This document shows, piece by piece, positions 25,497 to 36,764 of a stretch of DNA of 64,000 nucleotides. The notes beneath the pieces were generated by a model. It ran no database searches. It was not told the origin of the DNA and saw only the letters and a list, made by a program, of their open reading frames with translations. This stretch comes from Thalassia testudinum (lineage: Eukaryota; Streptophyta; Magnoliopsida; Alismatales; Hydrocharitaceae), in contig JAZHRO010000024.1 of the NCBI GenBank assembly GCA_037157565.1, positions 9,306,501-9,370,500 on the forward strand, in the 5' to 3' direction. Numbering within the stretch: the first letter of the stretch is position 1; each line of letters begins with the position of its first letter. Both the position numbers and the translations under genes were made by a program.

Positions 25497-26798
25497 TCAT
25501 GAAGTAACACTTATCTCGTTGCTAAACACATGGAGATGGTGAGGGAGGCAATGCAATATATGCCTGCCTATGTTTTCCTTTGCCTGAAAACAAAGATTGT
25601 GGTAATGGAAGATGAGATACAACAAGTAAAAGCAATAGCATGTTTTGTTATAACCATAAGTGCAAGTATTTACAACCACATCACGGGGATTATCCCCGCA
25701 ATTAGAAACTAAACACGCCACACTCCCATCCATCCCTGCTATCGACACCTGCGGGTCTCCACATCCGACCGTTCGAACCGTGATCCAATCCCCACCGTCC
25801 ATCCGCTCATCGTACGCCTTCGAGACCTTCGAACCTGTCAACTGCCGGATCCTCTCCGACGGCTCGAAGGCCCCTGCCGATGTCCCTTCTTCCTCCTCCT
25901 CCTCTTCTAGCAAATCCCACATGTCGCGATCGAGTATGCATTTGGGTGACCCCCAAATTGTCTCTGGAGAGCACGAAGACGTGTCGGACGACGACGAAAC
26001 CGGCAACAGGAATGGGTGGCGGAGGAGCTCGTCGGCTGTTGGCCGCCGATGTGGGTCCCTCTCCAGGCACTTGCTAAGTAATTCTCGTGCCTCTTCGGAG
26101 AGCCACGCGGGGATCTCCGGCGTCTCTCCGGAGAACCCGATGCGGTGGACCGCGGAGACCGCATCAAGGGCGTCCGGCCACGGCGCCAGCCCGGAGGCCA
26201 TCTCGATGATGGTGCAGCCAACGGCCCATACATCGGCGGCCGTCCCCTGCTCCTCCCCCCTCGCCGCCTCCGGCGACATGAACAGCGGCGTGCCGGCTAC
26301 GGCAAGACGGTCCGCGCCGGAGACCAACTTGGCGCAGCCGAGGTCGGCGAGCTTGGCGGAGCCGTCGGCGGCGAGGAGGACGTTGCGGGGCTTGACGTCG
26401 CAGTGGGCGATGCCGAGGGAGTGGAGGTGGGAGAGACCCATGAGGACCCCACGGGTATAGCGGCTTATCTCGTGCTCCTTCTGGAGGCCTTTGCCGGCGA
26501 TGTGGTCGGAGAGGGAGCCGCCGGGGGCATACTCGAGGAAGAGGTTGAAGAGCGTGCGGCCGCCGGTGCCACCTTCGTAGGTGAGGTCGAAGCCCAAGTA
26601 GGAGATGAGGTGAGGGGAGGACGGGATGGAGGAGAGGAGCCGTTGTTCCCTTTGTAGTGGGGCGGAGCTGTGGAGGTTGGCGGACTTGACGGCAAAGGTG
26701 GTGGAGGTGGAGGTGGCGAGGGAGACGGTGGCGGTGGAGCCTCGACCGAGGAGGGGCCCTCTCATCCATTGGCGCACGTTGGGCTCCTCTTCTGACAT
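25497..26798 (-). CDS. MAPKKK17/18-type protein kinase (MEKK subfamily), paralogue 1
   Basis: A 433-residue serine/threonine kinase, intronless. The chosen start reads MSEEEPNVRQWMRGP; the frame is open 110 codons further upstream, but that part is (CT)n low complexity and includes the TATA box. Visible motifs: Gly-rich loop GRGSTATV (18-25), VAIK-type Lys38, alpha-C Glu51, catalytic HCDVKPRN (132-139, Asp134), DLG at 152-154 where most kinases have DFG, GTPLFMSPE (169-177), WAVGCTIIEM (191-200), HRRPTADELLRHPF (250-263). GTPxFMxPE and the short N-terminus fit the plant MAPKKK17/18/19/20 group, which phosphorylates MKKs (MKK3 in Arabidopsis) in abscisic-acid and stress signalling; that role is by homology. 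An acidic stretch (LLEEEEEEEG) and SERIRQLTGS follow and are shared with paralogue 2. The last 60 or so residues are Cys/hydrophobic-rich, not shared, and may be read-through of a lost stop. Confidence 0.88.
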   Translation of the reverse strand: MSEEEPNVRQWMRGPLLGRGSTATVSLATSTSTTFAVKSANLHSSAPLQREQRLLSSIPSSPHLISYLGFDLTYEGGTGGRTLFNLFLEYAPGGSLSDHIAGKGLQKEHEISRYTRGVLMGLSHLHSLGIAHCDVKPRNVLLAADGSAKLADLGCAKLVSGADRLAVAGTPLFMSPEAARGEEQGTAADVWAVGCTIIEMASGLAPWPDALDAVSAVHRIGFSGETPEIPAWLSEEARELLSKCLERDPHRRPTADELLRHPFLLPVSSSSDTSSCSPETIWGSPKCILDRDMWDLLEEEEEEEGTSAGAFEPSERIRQLTGSKVSKAYDERMDGGDWITVRTVGCGDPQVSIAGMDGSVACLVSNCGDNPRDVVVNTCTYGYNKTCYCFYLLYLIFHYHNLCFQAKENIGRHILHCLPHHLHVFSNEISVTS

Positions 26799-26856
26799 TG
26801 TTACAGAGTTGTGTTGGATTCTTCTTCTCCTTCTTCTGTGTTTTGCGGGATATCTC

Positions 26857-26864
26857 AATATATA
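26857..26864 (-). promoter_or_regulatory. TATA box of kinase paralogue 1
   Basis: TATATATT on the minus strand, 59 bp upstream of the chosen ATG, next to a (GT)7 run (26865-26878). A 33-bp (GA)n microsatellite lies at 26936-26968, and CACGTG, an ABRE/G-box, at 27277-27282. The G-box overlaps the end of an LTR-like sequence. Confidence 0.55.
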
Positions 26865-26933
26865 TGTGTGTGTGTGTGGCGGAGGTGATGTTTGTGGCAT
26901 GTGGAGGTCTGTTGTGAGTTGTAGAGAGCGGTG

Positions 26934-26935
<2 letters not shown>

Positions 26936-26968
<33 letters not shown>
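26936..26968. repeat. (GA)n microsatellite
   Basis: Uninterrupted GA run about 140-170 bp upstream of the kinase ATG. CT/GA runs near core promoters are frequent in plants. Confidence 0.9.
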
Positions 26969-26969
<1 letters not shown>

Positions 26970-27280
26970 AAAGGGGTGGGTGGTTGCGTGGAGTTCCACG
27001 TTTTGGAATGGGTACGGGAAAAGGGTCAGTTTTGGGGTAGTACGGAGAAAGAGCTGAGCTTCGACGGTGACTCTTTTTTTTTTTTTTACTTTTGATTTTC
27101 TGGGATTTTGGCAATGGAGCCCCTGCATGATCGATCATTTATGTTTTACCGCTGGTAGCTTTGTGAAAATCAGAATTACATAAGAACGCCTGGAATGTTG
27201 AATGACGTTGCTAGCTAAATATGATAATGACATCATAACCCAAGAAAATCCCATGTCACCTTGCAAATTAGGATGTCACG

Positions 27281-28053
27281 TGTAACGACCTGAGTCTAAA
27301 TGCAAGTGTGAAACCAAGGATCCATATCAATCAACCAGATACCAAATTTTGGATTAGTTAACAAGCGGTCATTCTCAACCTCTTCTAACCCATATCTTGG
27401 TTTGGTAAGTGACGGTCCTTTGGCTCACAAACAATTCAAGCGAATAACCACCATTATCCCTAAGCCTAGAAATTAGATCCAAGATGTTGAGGAGTAAGAT
27501 CATAGAGAGGGTACTTGAAACCACACAAAACGCTGAGAAGTTGGACTGAGTACATGCCAAGCTTGGTGTTGTGTATCAGGAAAGATTTGAATCTCTAGTT
27601 GGTATTATGTGATTCTCAGCCTAAGTTGAGTATAATAGTAAGCAATGTTCGCCCAAGGATCTCGAAAGCTAATTTTATATTTTCCCCCATGACCTAGAAG
27701 ACAAGAAGAATGATTGTCAAATGTGTTTACATGTTTTCATGCAAATCATTGCAATCTAAGAAGATAAGTTACATGGCAATGTGATGACCAATGAAAGGAT
27801 ATCAATTGGAGTTTTTGTGCCCAATTTAAATCTTGCATGCAATCTATCTATTTGCCAATCATGCCGAGGCAGCCTTGAGTGTGTAGATCGAGACCTCATC
27901 TAAATCCTACCTGAGGCTGGCTCTAGTAACTACTTTGAATGTTGGCATAGATCCTCCTGCGAAGGCCTAGCTAATAGTTCAACTCTTTGGGGAGAGGGGT
28001 TAAGCTCTCAACCACTAAGTTTGTGTTGTGATAACAATTTTTGGGATGTTACA
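27281..28053 (+). mobile_element. Possible small LTR or TRIM-like remnant
   Basis: Starts TGTAACGACCTGAG and ends GGGATGTTACA, the same kind of ends (TGTAACGACC...GTTACA) as the solo LTR at 49,793. It is 773 bp with no ORF. The flanking 5-mers (TCACG and TAACA) do not match, so it is unproven; it sits in the promoter-distal region of kinase 1. Confidence 0.35.
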
Positions 28054-30793
28054 TAACATGTAAGAGTTGGTAATTCTGCAAGGGTTCTTGTGTAATTAAA
28101 ATATTTATATTTTGATTGAAAAAGTTTTGCAGGGATGCCTATGTAAAAATTCATTCTACTTTTTATTTTAGAGGTTGTTGGCGTGCTTCATTTATCTATT
28201 TATTTCTTGAACTTCTTGGCTAGCAATATTTTTAACACCCCTTGCTACCAACGATATTCTAGAAAGAGGGAGGTAGAGGGGTTGCTGTCTTCGCCAAGTC
28301 GTCAGCAATGACTTGATGCTCTCAAATAGAAAAAGTTTGATCTGAAAATTGTGAAATTCCGAAGAATATGGTATTAATCTGCATATATTTTCCTGTCAGC
28401 CGGATGTGAATAAAGGTCTCCCCGCACTCCAACCCTGTCTTAATTTTCCATTGATTTGCGTATTTATTCTCCATAAATCTCATAATTGAATTCCATATTA
28501 AATACTCGTCTCTCGAGGTCTCCATCAATAGGGATATCGTGGCAATGGTTAAGAAAAAAAAACAAATGGCAATAAATTATGTTCAGCAAGGTCCCAGTTC
28601 AAATATTTTAGATTTTTTGTCCGAGAAGGACATCTGAATTCAAGGTCTATTAACGAAGACTTTGAATGGTTTCCAAATTGTAGTTATCATAGCATGTTTA
28701 GATCTGAACGGGTTGATTTGGAGAGAGTTGACCTTTACTCCCCCAAATTTACTCTGCGTTCTTCCCTCCCCGACAGGTGCGGCCACATAATTTGACCTCC
28801 TCGTTTACACATTAATTAAGGTTGTATTAAAAGCCTGCCATTGACCCTCTTGCCATTTATTAACTTAATTAATTAATTAACTCAAATGCCCTCACATCGT
28901 AAAATTACACCCCTTCTCTCATCATTTATTGGATCTTCGTAGGGCTAAGGGTAGAGCCAATATATATAATTCTTAGATACAAAGCAGAAGAGATGACGTG
29001 GATTAAAATCCTGTCATTGATAGGAAAAACGTTGACTCGATTACTCGTCTCTATACACTTAGGGTTGGCGAGGCAAGGACGATCTACGTTTCCACCCGCC
29101 ACTTCTTGGATAAATGGATCTTATTTGGATTTGTAATAGAATAAGTACGTCCGTTCAAAGGGAGTTGATTTGGTTACCTTGTTTCTTGAAGGGTGTATGT
29201 CCGGCAAGAGTAAAGCAACTCTTAAATTTTACTAATATTTTATTTTAATACAAGGGGGGTAATCTCTCTCTTTCTCTATATGCACGTAACAACGTATTTG
29301 ACAGGTTACATCTATTTAACTGTTCTATGCTATTAAGGTAAGATTTGAAATGTAGGCTTTCTAATGAGAGTCCATTATGCCATTTAAGTGGATTAATATG
29401 TAAAAGATTGGTGGGGTTAATTGGTGCTATTCAACTACATCCTTAATTTAATGTTAATTGGTTTCAATGGAAATTAGTTCTTTTCTTTGTAGTTATTGGC
29501 CGGCAAGAGAGGCTATGCTAATTGCAATATTTAATTTTTCTCATACAGCTGTGGATTAGTCAGATCAGTTAGGTGTTTCGATTGGGAAAGCTCGGATTCC
29601 CAATTGGGCTTCTGAGTCTTTAAAAATAGAGAGGGTGGGATTCCTTCGCCTTATTGATAAGCACCTGTTTATTGCAAAGGCAGCAATTGAATGGGACAAC
29701 CGGTATGGCAGTTGTTTCTTAGTTGGCACTGCTTGATCTTTAGAATAAAGCCGTGGGATGGGATCTGATTTGAACCTTGACAGGAAGAAAAGCTGTTGCA
29801 AGTATGACTACGTGAAAAAAGCAATACGTGTGAACTACTTGATCTTTCTGTCGAACAGAGAATTTTGTTATCCTTTCTATTTATGATTGTTATGTAAACT
29901 AAATTTGAAGGGCAGATTAGTTAGGTTTTATCACTTAATTAATTTGCTATGCAAAAACGAAGAGGTTGAGTTAGTCAAATGTCCTTCCGGATCATGTAAT
30001 TACTAAAGAGGTTATAGCATTAATACATGATGCAACAGGATAAGATATATCGAAACTATGCAATATTCGGTGTTATATGACACTTGCATAGAAAAATTGA
30101 ATTAATTAATATCAACGTCGATGTCACTATGGATGAAAGTGAAGTGTGCATCGTTTCTCTCCCTATTTTCAACTTATTTTTCTTTCAAGATGTTGAAAAT
30201 AAGTAAGATTTTTTTGAACGATCTCCTTAACTTGTAATATTGATTTTTTTTTTTCAAAAAGGATACAACTTACTTACCTTTGCATAGAGAAGAGGGCAAA
30301 CTCAACCAATAGAAGGTTTGAATTCATTAAAGATCCCAGCAAAAAATGACCAATTGACTTTTCCTCTACAGACTTATCTACTTTTTCACACTTTTAATTT
30401 CTAGGAGGAGGTCATACAAACCATGCAAGGGAGTATAGCAATGCTCTCACGTTTGTGAATGTGTGTTTGTCCGGTGTACTTATTGTAATTTGGAGAACTA
30501 GAGAAGAACCATGATTTAAAGACAAAGAGGAATTGAAAGGGTGTAAGGGGGTGTGATTTTGCAAGAGCCAAGCAAAAGAGAGGAGGGTGCTTGCCTCCAA
30601 TTGAGATTGTGATTGTAAAAATTGGCAAACACCGATGGAGCTTGATCATTTATTATGATCATATAAGGTGAAGTTGTATAGCAACAATTACATTAACTTA
30701 GAAGTGCAGAAGAACTGGCTTGAGCTTTAATCCAGATTTTCAAAAATCAAACTTTGGGAGCCTTCACCATCGTCATAATCAAGATCATCAATT
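28054..30793. other. Intergenic DNA between the kinases, part 1
   Basis: AT-rich, no gene recognised. Short ORFs lack conserved features. Several TTGAC cores (28,727; 29,031) and TTAATTAA runs (28,860-28,880) are visible. Confidence 0.4.
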
Positions 30794-30953
30794 AGGTAGT
30801 GTTTGGTAGGTGAGTTAAGGCTACTTAACCCCAGTTTGGATGAGTTTAACCTAGTGTGCATCTGACTTGGGTTAAGATAACTTAACTCAGTACAAACTTA
30901 TTCGACCATCTTTAAATGATATGGTTTAACCCATCTATTATTCCAAATACTAA
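30794..30953. mobile_element. Possible Tourist-like MITE
   Basis: Left end GGTAGTGTTTGGTAGG and right end reading CCAAATACTAAAAT form an imperfect inverted repeat around about 160 bp rich in GTTAAG/CTTAAC. The possible TTA duplication is not exact. Confidence 0.35.
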
Positions 30954-32598
30954 AATCTACTTATTCCTAAGTTCTATTCCTCTCTTCTCCAATTCCCATA
31001 TTTAATAGATGATTAGATCCCGAATCATCTCAAAGGAAGGCAAATCTAGAAGTCAACAACATTCGAGAAATGCCAACTACACTGCATCCTATCTCTCGTT
31101 GAGGTTCCAAACCCAACCCAAGGTGGATTCTGCAAGTTCTTTGAAGGAGGGTAAATTAAAGATCTAGGGACATGGTATCTAGTGGTGCTGGAAATTGGTC
31201 AAACTTTAACTTGCCCCATCAGGTCCATGGCTAGAGCCAAAGGCTGATCTGGAAAAACGTGTTCTTCTCCATGCTAAGAACCACGATCTTCCCATTCATG
31301 CATCAAGGGAAGTTGGAGGCAGATAGGGGAACTCAATAGAAAAAGGCGACAGTGGTGAGCCATCATGTCAACGCGAATTATTGGAGAGTCACCAAATACA
31401 CCCACCGGATTCGAAATCTTAACCACTGTGGCCAAGCAGAGAGCCATACAGAGAAGACGAGGTGCGCTGGACTTTGCTAGGGATCGACCGAACCATCCAA
31501 ATGCACGCCAAAGTCCTCAAAGTTATCGGCAACACCTTTTTGCATCGACCCATCTTGAAAAATATCCAATCGACCTTTGCATATGATCATGGGAACACGT
31601 TGACCCATTAATTAATGTCAAGTTCAAAGGGAGATTCCATTCCTTTTATATATTTTTTTAATTTGGTGGACTTCGACGAAGCACCGCATGGAGAGGAGAG
31701 GAGAGGTCGAGAACGCACCGCAGGCTCCACTGGTGGCAGGGACACGTGTCTCGTGCAGCGCCGCCGACTGTTCATCTTGAAGGCTCCGTCCGTAGATGGA
31801 AGTGCGCTGCAACTTGTCGTCACTGAACGGAGGATCGTTTTTGGATTAGGAAATATATAAAAAACGTAACGTAGCATGCGTTTGGCACCGTACAGATGTG
31901 ATATACACGTTTAAAATTGTTTTAAATGATTTTACGTTCATATAAAATAATTATAAAAATAATTTTATATTAATAAAAAAATAATTTTATATAGATGTGA
32001 AGTGATTTATGTTTCGTTGTTTTTAACCCACTTTCTTTTTGAACAAAATTGGACCGTCTTATCTTATTTACCTCGTGAATAGATCTATACCGAATTGTTG
32101 GCGGTTCGGTGGATAAGCAAGGAATGCATGATTTCTAGCTTTCTGTGCTTCCAATTTTTTGGATAGAAGTCATTAATTTTTGCTTTTTCAAGGGTGGTGC
32201 GAATTGTAAGTGCAATAGAAATAATAGTTTGGCAAAGCATCTTTCATGACCTGAATTTAAATTCAAGTATAATTAAGAAAAATTAATTGTTACAACTTCT
32301 CTTAGATGGATGTAGCATTCGGCACCCAAAAGATTCACTACTACTAACCACCGTGCAATTACATGAGTCCACCAAGCGAGAGGAGAAGAAAATTTAAGAT
32401 TCACTACTACTCGGTGTAAGAAGGGTGCCCCTGTTTCGTTAGCGTAAACCGATTAAGGTCCCAACCTTTCTGGACGCTGAACTCCAGAAGCAAACAACAC
32501 TCAGTGGACATACAATGAAATTAAACATTTCATCCAAATGGTACCTAACTAGTCTACTCCCTGAGCCTACAAGAAATTAGGGAAGCGTTTCTTGCGGG
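30954..32598. other. Intergenic DNA between the kinases, part 2
   Basis: No gene recognised. At 32,249-32,270 GACCTGAATTTAAATTCAAG resembles the start of the LTR-like sequence at 27,281, so a second scrap of that family may be here. The region nearest 32,598 would be the 3' end of kinase 2. Confidence 0.35.
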
Positions 32599-33870
32599 TC
32601 ACAAGGCTGGTACTATTTGATTCAAAGAATTCTTGCACAGAGACGCATACAAGCAACAAAAACCTTTTCCTTCATAGAAATCCTTACAGTTTACAGGCAA
32701 ATGACAGAGACAATCCCCGCAATTGGGGCCCAAAGGCAACTTCCGTCCCAATAACGTGTTCTCACATAGACTTCCATCTACCGACGCTTTCATGGCCGTC
32801 GGCGCTTCAGCGGACTTAGCACTACGGACCGGAATCCAACCGCCGTCGTTGTCGTCATTGTCCCATACGTAGTCACTCCCCATCGTCGAACCCGAGGACT
32901 CCACGGTCAATTGCCGGATCCTCTCGCACGGATCAGACAGCGCCAACGATGTCCCCTCTTCCCTGCCGTCCTCCTCCTCCTCCTTGAGCGAATCCCACAT
33001 GTCCCAATCGAGGACGCACTTCGGCGACCTCCGGTCGGGACCGGGAGCCGCCGCGACGAACGGGTGACAGAGGAGCTCATCGGCGGTGGATCGCCGATGT
33101 GGGTCCCTCTCCAAGCACTTGCTAAGGAAATCCCGCGCCTCTGCAGAGAGCCACGTGGGGATCTCCGGCGACTTCGCGGTGAACCCAATGTGGTGGACTG
33201 CGGAGAGCGCGTCGTGGACGTCCGGCCACGGCGCACGGCCGGTGGCCATCTCGATGACCGTACACCCAAGCGCCCATATGTCTGCCGCAGTCCCCTGCTC
33301 CTCCCCCCTCGCCGTCTCCGGCGACATGAACAGCGGCGTGCCGGCGACGGCGGGTTGGCGCTCGCCGGCGACGGCGCCGGAGACGCACATGGAGCAGCCG
33401 AAGTCGGCGAGCTTGGCGGAGCCGTCTGCGGCGAGGAGGACGTTTCGGGGCTTGACGTCGCAGTGGGCGACGCCGAGGGAGTGGAGGTGGGAGAGACCCA
33501 TGAGGATCCCGCGGGTGTAGCGCCTCATCTCGTGCTCCTCCTCGAGGCCTTTGCCGGCGATGTATTGGTCGGAGAGGGAGCCGCCGGGGGCGTACTCGAG
33601 GAAGAGGTTGAAAAGCGTGCGGCCGCCGTTGCCTCCTTCGTAGCTGAGGTCGAAGCCCAAGTAGGAGATGAGGTGAGGGGAGGAAGGGATGGAGGAGAGG
33701 AGCCTTTGCTCCCTTTGGAGTGGGGCGGAGTTGTGGAGGTCGGCGGACTTGACGGCGAAGACGGTGGAGGTGGAGGTGGAGGTGGAGGTGGCGAGGGAGA
33801 CGGTGGCGGTGGAGCCTCGGCCGAGGACGGGCCCTCTTGTCCATCGCGAACAAGAACCCATCTGCTGCAT
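32599..33870 (-). CDS. MAPKKK17/18-type protein kinase (MEKK subfamily), paralogue 2
   Basis: A 423-residue intronless kinase, same strand as paralogue 1 and about 5.8 kb from it: a tandem duplicate. The start MQQMGSCSRW is the first ATG; Met4 is an alternative. Motifs: GRGSTATV (18-25), Lys39, Glu52, HCDVKPRN (134-141, Asp136), a regular DFG (154-156), GTPLFMSPE, WALGCTVIEM, HRRSTADELLCHPF. Alignable with paralogue 1 from WxRGPxLGRG to the C-terminal WIPVRS segment. Differences are an extra STS in the N-lobe, longer activation segment (VSGAVAGERQPAVAG), and a divergent Cys-rich tail. Likely substrate is a MAP kinase kinase, in the cytosol or nucleus, as for the Arabidopsis group (by homology). 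The canonical DFG makes this the safer of the two to call fully active. Confidence 0.9.
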   Translation of the reverse strand: MQQMGSCSRWTRGPVLGRGSTATVSLATSTSTSTSTVFAVKSADLHNSAPLQREQRLLSSIPSSPHLISYLGFDLSYEGGNGGRTLFNLFLEYAPGGSLSDQYIAGKGLEEEHEMRRYTRGILMGLSHLHSLGVAHCDVKPRNVLLAADGSAKLADFGCSMCVSGAVAGERQPAVAGTPLFMSPETARGEEQGTAADIWALGCTVIEMATGRAPWPDVHDALSAVHHIGFTAKSPEIPTWLSAEARDFLSKCLERDPHRRSTADELLCHPFVAAAPGPDRRSPKCVLDWDMWDSLKEEEEDGREEGTSLALSDPCERIRQLTVESSGSTMGSDYVWDNDDNDGGWIPVRSAKSAEAPTAMKASVDGSLCENTLLGRKLPLGPNCGDCLCHLPVNCKDFYEGKGFCCLYASLCKNSLNQIVPAL

Positions 33871-33891
33871 GGTACTCTTCGTCTTCTTATT

Positions 33892-33926
33892 GGGAGGAGG
33901 AGGAGGAGGAGGAGGAGGAGGAGGAG
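33892..33926. repeat. (GGA)n microsatellite in the 5' leader of kinase 2
   Basis: A run of about eleven GGA units on the plus strand (TCC on the sense strand), directly upstream of the ATG. Confidence 0.85.
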
Positions 33927-33963
33927 AATTTAGCGAGGTTATTGGAATCCAACGGAGAAGGAC

Positions 33964-33971
33964 GTTATATA
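33964..33971 (-). promoter_or_regulatory. TATA box of kinase paralogue 2
   Basis: TATATAAC on the minus strand, 94 bp upstream of the first ATG. ACGTG-containing strings (34,013 region; 34,339 region) upstream are possible ABRE cores, weak evidence only. Confidence 0.55.
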
Positions 33972-33975
33972 CATA

Positions 33976-34544
33976 GAGAGGAGGGGGGGAAGGAAGGGAG
34001 GAATTAGGTGCACGTTTTGTATATCTCTCTCTCGTTTGATTCTAAATTGGCCAATGGGAAGTGAGGCGGCGATCTGAGGACACGGACCTTTTCTGACTCC
34101 CCCCACCCCGGTCTTTCGGTGGCAGTTTAAGAAGAAAGTTGCACATGCCATCCTATCGAACCTTCTTATCCAGCACGCCTTTCCCGTGGTGATCATCCTC
34201 GGAGGAAGATGGTTTATTTGCGAAAAGAATCCACGCCCTCCTCACCTTACCAAGCGGCGGTCCCCACCTCCCTTAGTGGGCCCCCGTCCAATTTTTGTCT
34301 GTTTCATCGGGATGGACGGGCAGGATCTGACGCTTGGGAACGTGCGTGAAAATGATTTGGGTCATAATCACAGTATTCGCAGATTTGATTACCGATAACG
34401 GTTACACGCAGATGACCGTAGGTGACTAGTAGTTAATCATGTGTGCTTAAGGTAGTCTTTCGGTTTGTGTGCGCCTCTTCTGGGGCATATTTGTTACATG
34501 CCATATAATGATTTATGTTATAGGATATGGGTTTGAAAACATAA
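33976..34544. other. Promoter region and intergenic DNA upstream of kinase 2
   Basis: No gene. Includes (CT)n near 34,022 and a GC-richer patch 34,200-34,330 with ORFs on both strands but no recognisable domain. Confidence 0.4.
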
Positions 34545-35300
34545 AAGATGACGTATGGAGTTGTAAGTGTGATATTTATTTGATGTAACTTGTTTATATG
34601 TTAAAAAAATTACTCATATGTTGTGAGTTCTATTATTATTAAAATTAATAATAATTTCTTTTATACGGGTACAAGCAATCAAATTATCTTTACAATTATT
34701 TTACATTAATGAAAAATTATTTTAGATCGGAGGCAAATCATCATAGCACATTTAAAATAATTTTACATTTAGACAATCTTACTTTGCATCGATAAAAGGT
34801 AAGATTGCACAAATGAAAAATTAAATTTCAAGTATTTCTTTACCTATAACAAGTGATTTTTCATTTGAGGATTTAAAATTTAGAGTTTACGGTTTAAGTT
34901 CACTACAATTTTTCATAAACCTAAATATTAAATCCTAAATTCAAAATCCATAGGTCAAAATTATTTTACACCTTTATAAAACCACCATATCACCTTCAGA
35001 ATAATTTTGTGTTAGTTTAAAATGAGATTATACCAGTGCAAAATCACCTCAGAATAATTTAACAGATTTTGCAATGATATAAAATCACCTAGAATAATTT
35101 ATCATTGGTGTAAAGTGATTTATCACCGGTACAAAGTTATTTAACATCTATACAAATATGATTTATCACGTGTGCATTTTAGTTCAAAATGATGTGGTGA
35201 TTTTTTCAAAGTAGTGGGATCCACCACGTAACAAACCTTGCATTCTTTTGTTTCTTTACATTAAATATCAATTATCAAGTGAGTCCCACGTTCACACCAT
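34545..35300. mobile_element. Long-TIR MITE, copy M2
   Basis: Homologous to M1 at both ends, including a 40-bp identity (35241-35280 with 23421-23460) and the arm GTGGGATCCACCAC. It is longer inside (about 750 bp) and has more copies of the ACCGGTGTAAA-type motif. Ends are approximate; no duplication identified. Confidence 0.55.
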
Positions 35301-36044
35301 CTTGTGTCACAAAACGTGTCACCTCATATATTTCCCTACATTTTATTTATCTTATATTTGGCGAACTTTATTTTGGGATAAAATTATTTCAGGAGAAAAC
35401 TTCAAAGCTCGTCATAAATTTATTTCAAGGGAAAATGGGATAAACTTATCCCTCCTCTTGTAAAACATGTACCGCACCTATCCCTCAAATATTCCTACTT
35501 ATCTTATAATTTGACTTATATCTCTCTTAAATATTAAAATCAATTTATTTCAAACTTACCTTTTAATACCAGTACTTACAAAATTTACCCCGTAAAATAA
35601 ATGTGCCCTTAAAGAACGGCAATGACCAAGAGGGGAATGCAAATGAGGAGGGTTTCATTTTTGGCTAGAAAATGAGGGAATTATCTTTTTTTTACGGGAT
35701 ACAAGACGGAGCAAAATGCACCATTGAGTAGCTGTTAGGGTGTTAAAGCCTCCCTGTTGACATGAAGAGGTCATTAAACCCATCAAATTAGGCTTTCTTA
35801 AAAATGGGTAAAAAAGACGGCTAACAATTTTTTTAGGTGGTGACAGCTTCTCGACGGTGAAAGTGTAACGGCTTCGAGATATCCAACCGCATTTCTCATT
35901 CATATAGGGCTTTTTCTAAGGATATTATAATCTCTCCCTGTTACATTGCAATGTTCTCCTCGCAACTTGGCTTGTAAACTCTAAATGGCACTATGATTTC
36001 ATCTCATGATGCACCTTTAGGTCTTCAAGTCGTCCTAGCTCTCA
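35301..36044. other. Intergenic DNA, no gene recognised
   Basis: AT-rich flank of MITE M2; short ORFs only, no motif recognised. Confidence 0.4.
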
Positions 36045-36501
36045 TGTTAGTGTAAGGTACTAATTAAACAAATTTTATTGTTAACGAAATGAGATGTGTT
36101 ATCCGTATCAGTCAAACTTTATATTTCAGATCCGTACTTAAACATGGAAAGGCAAAATTTAAGATGATGATGCATGGACAAGTGATGTGATGATTGGCTA
36201 GCTTTAGGAAGGTAAAGATTAAAAGTCAAGACTTTCAAGGAGCTTCAACAACTTCAAGTAAATTCGAGGACTTCAATTGTAATACCTTTATGTTTCAATA
36301 AATTTGTTAAAGAGTCATTTGCATCTCTCGGGCACTTTGGCATCTCTTAAGAAGGATATTTAGAAATTTTTTTATATTAAAAAATATTCAAAATTAATTA
36401 AGCAGTGATATTTTGGGATCATATAGAAGATTAGTTACTTGTTTGAAAATACCTCGTAATGTAAGGGTGCTCGATTCAATTTTTCAATATTCAAAGTATG
36501 A

Positions 36502-36764
36502 AATTAATCAATTAAGAAAAATTATTAATCAATTAATTTCAATTTTAGAAATAACATTAATCGATTAAAGTTGTAAATTGATCAATTAACAACCTAGTAG
36601 AGAGTTCCAAGAACATGGTTAATTAATTGGTTAATCAATTAATTTTATGTTTTTATGCTTTGGGTTGATTTATGATGCGTAAAATTAATTGATTAATTTT
36701 CTCTATATTAATCAATTAATAACAACACATTAATTGTTAATCTTTACATTAATCAATTAATTTT
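36502..36764 (+). repeat. Array of TTAATCAATTAA palindromes in S2
   Basis: About ten copies of a TTAATCRATTAA-type palindrome in 263 bp, at the position occupied by the GACGTC array in S1. It starts about 457 bp into the LTR and ends 108 bp before TATA. Confidence 0.75.

Noticed and set aside
32911..33933. 340-codon ORF on the plus strand across kinase 2, and a similar one across kinase 1
   Set aside because: Antisense to a kinase with intact motifs; arises from GC-rich third positions and encodes Arg/Gly/Glu-rich sequence without a domain.
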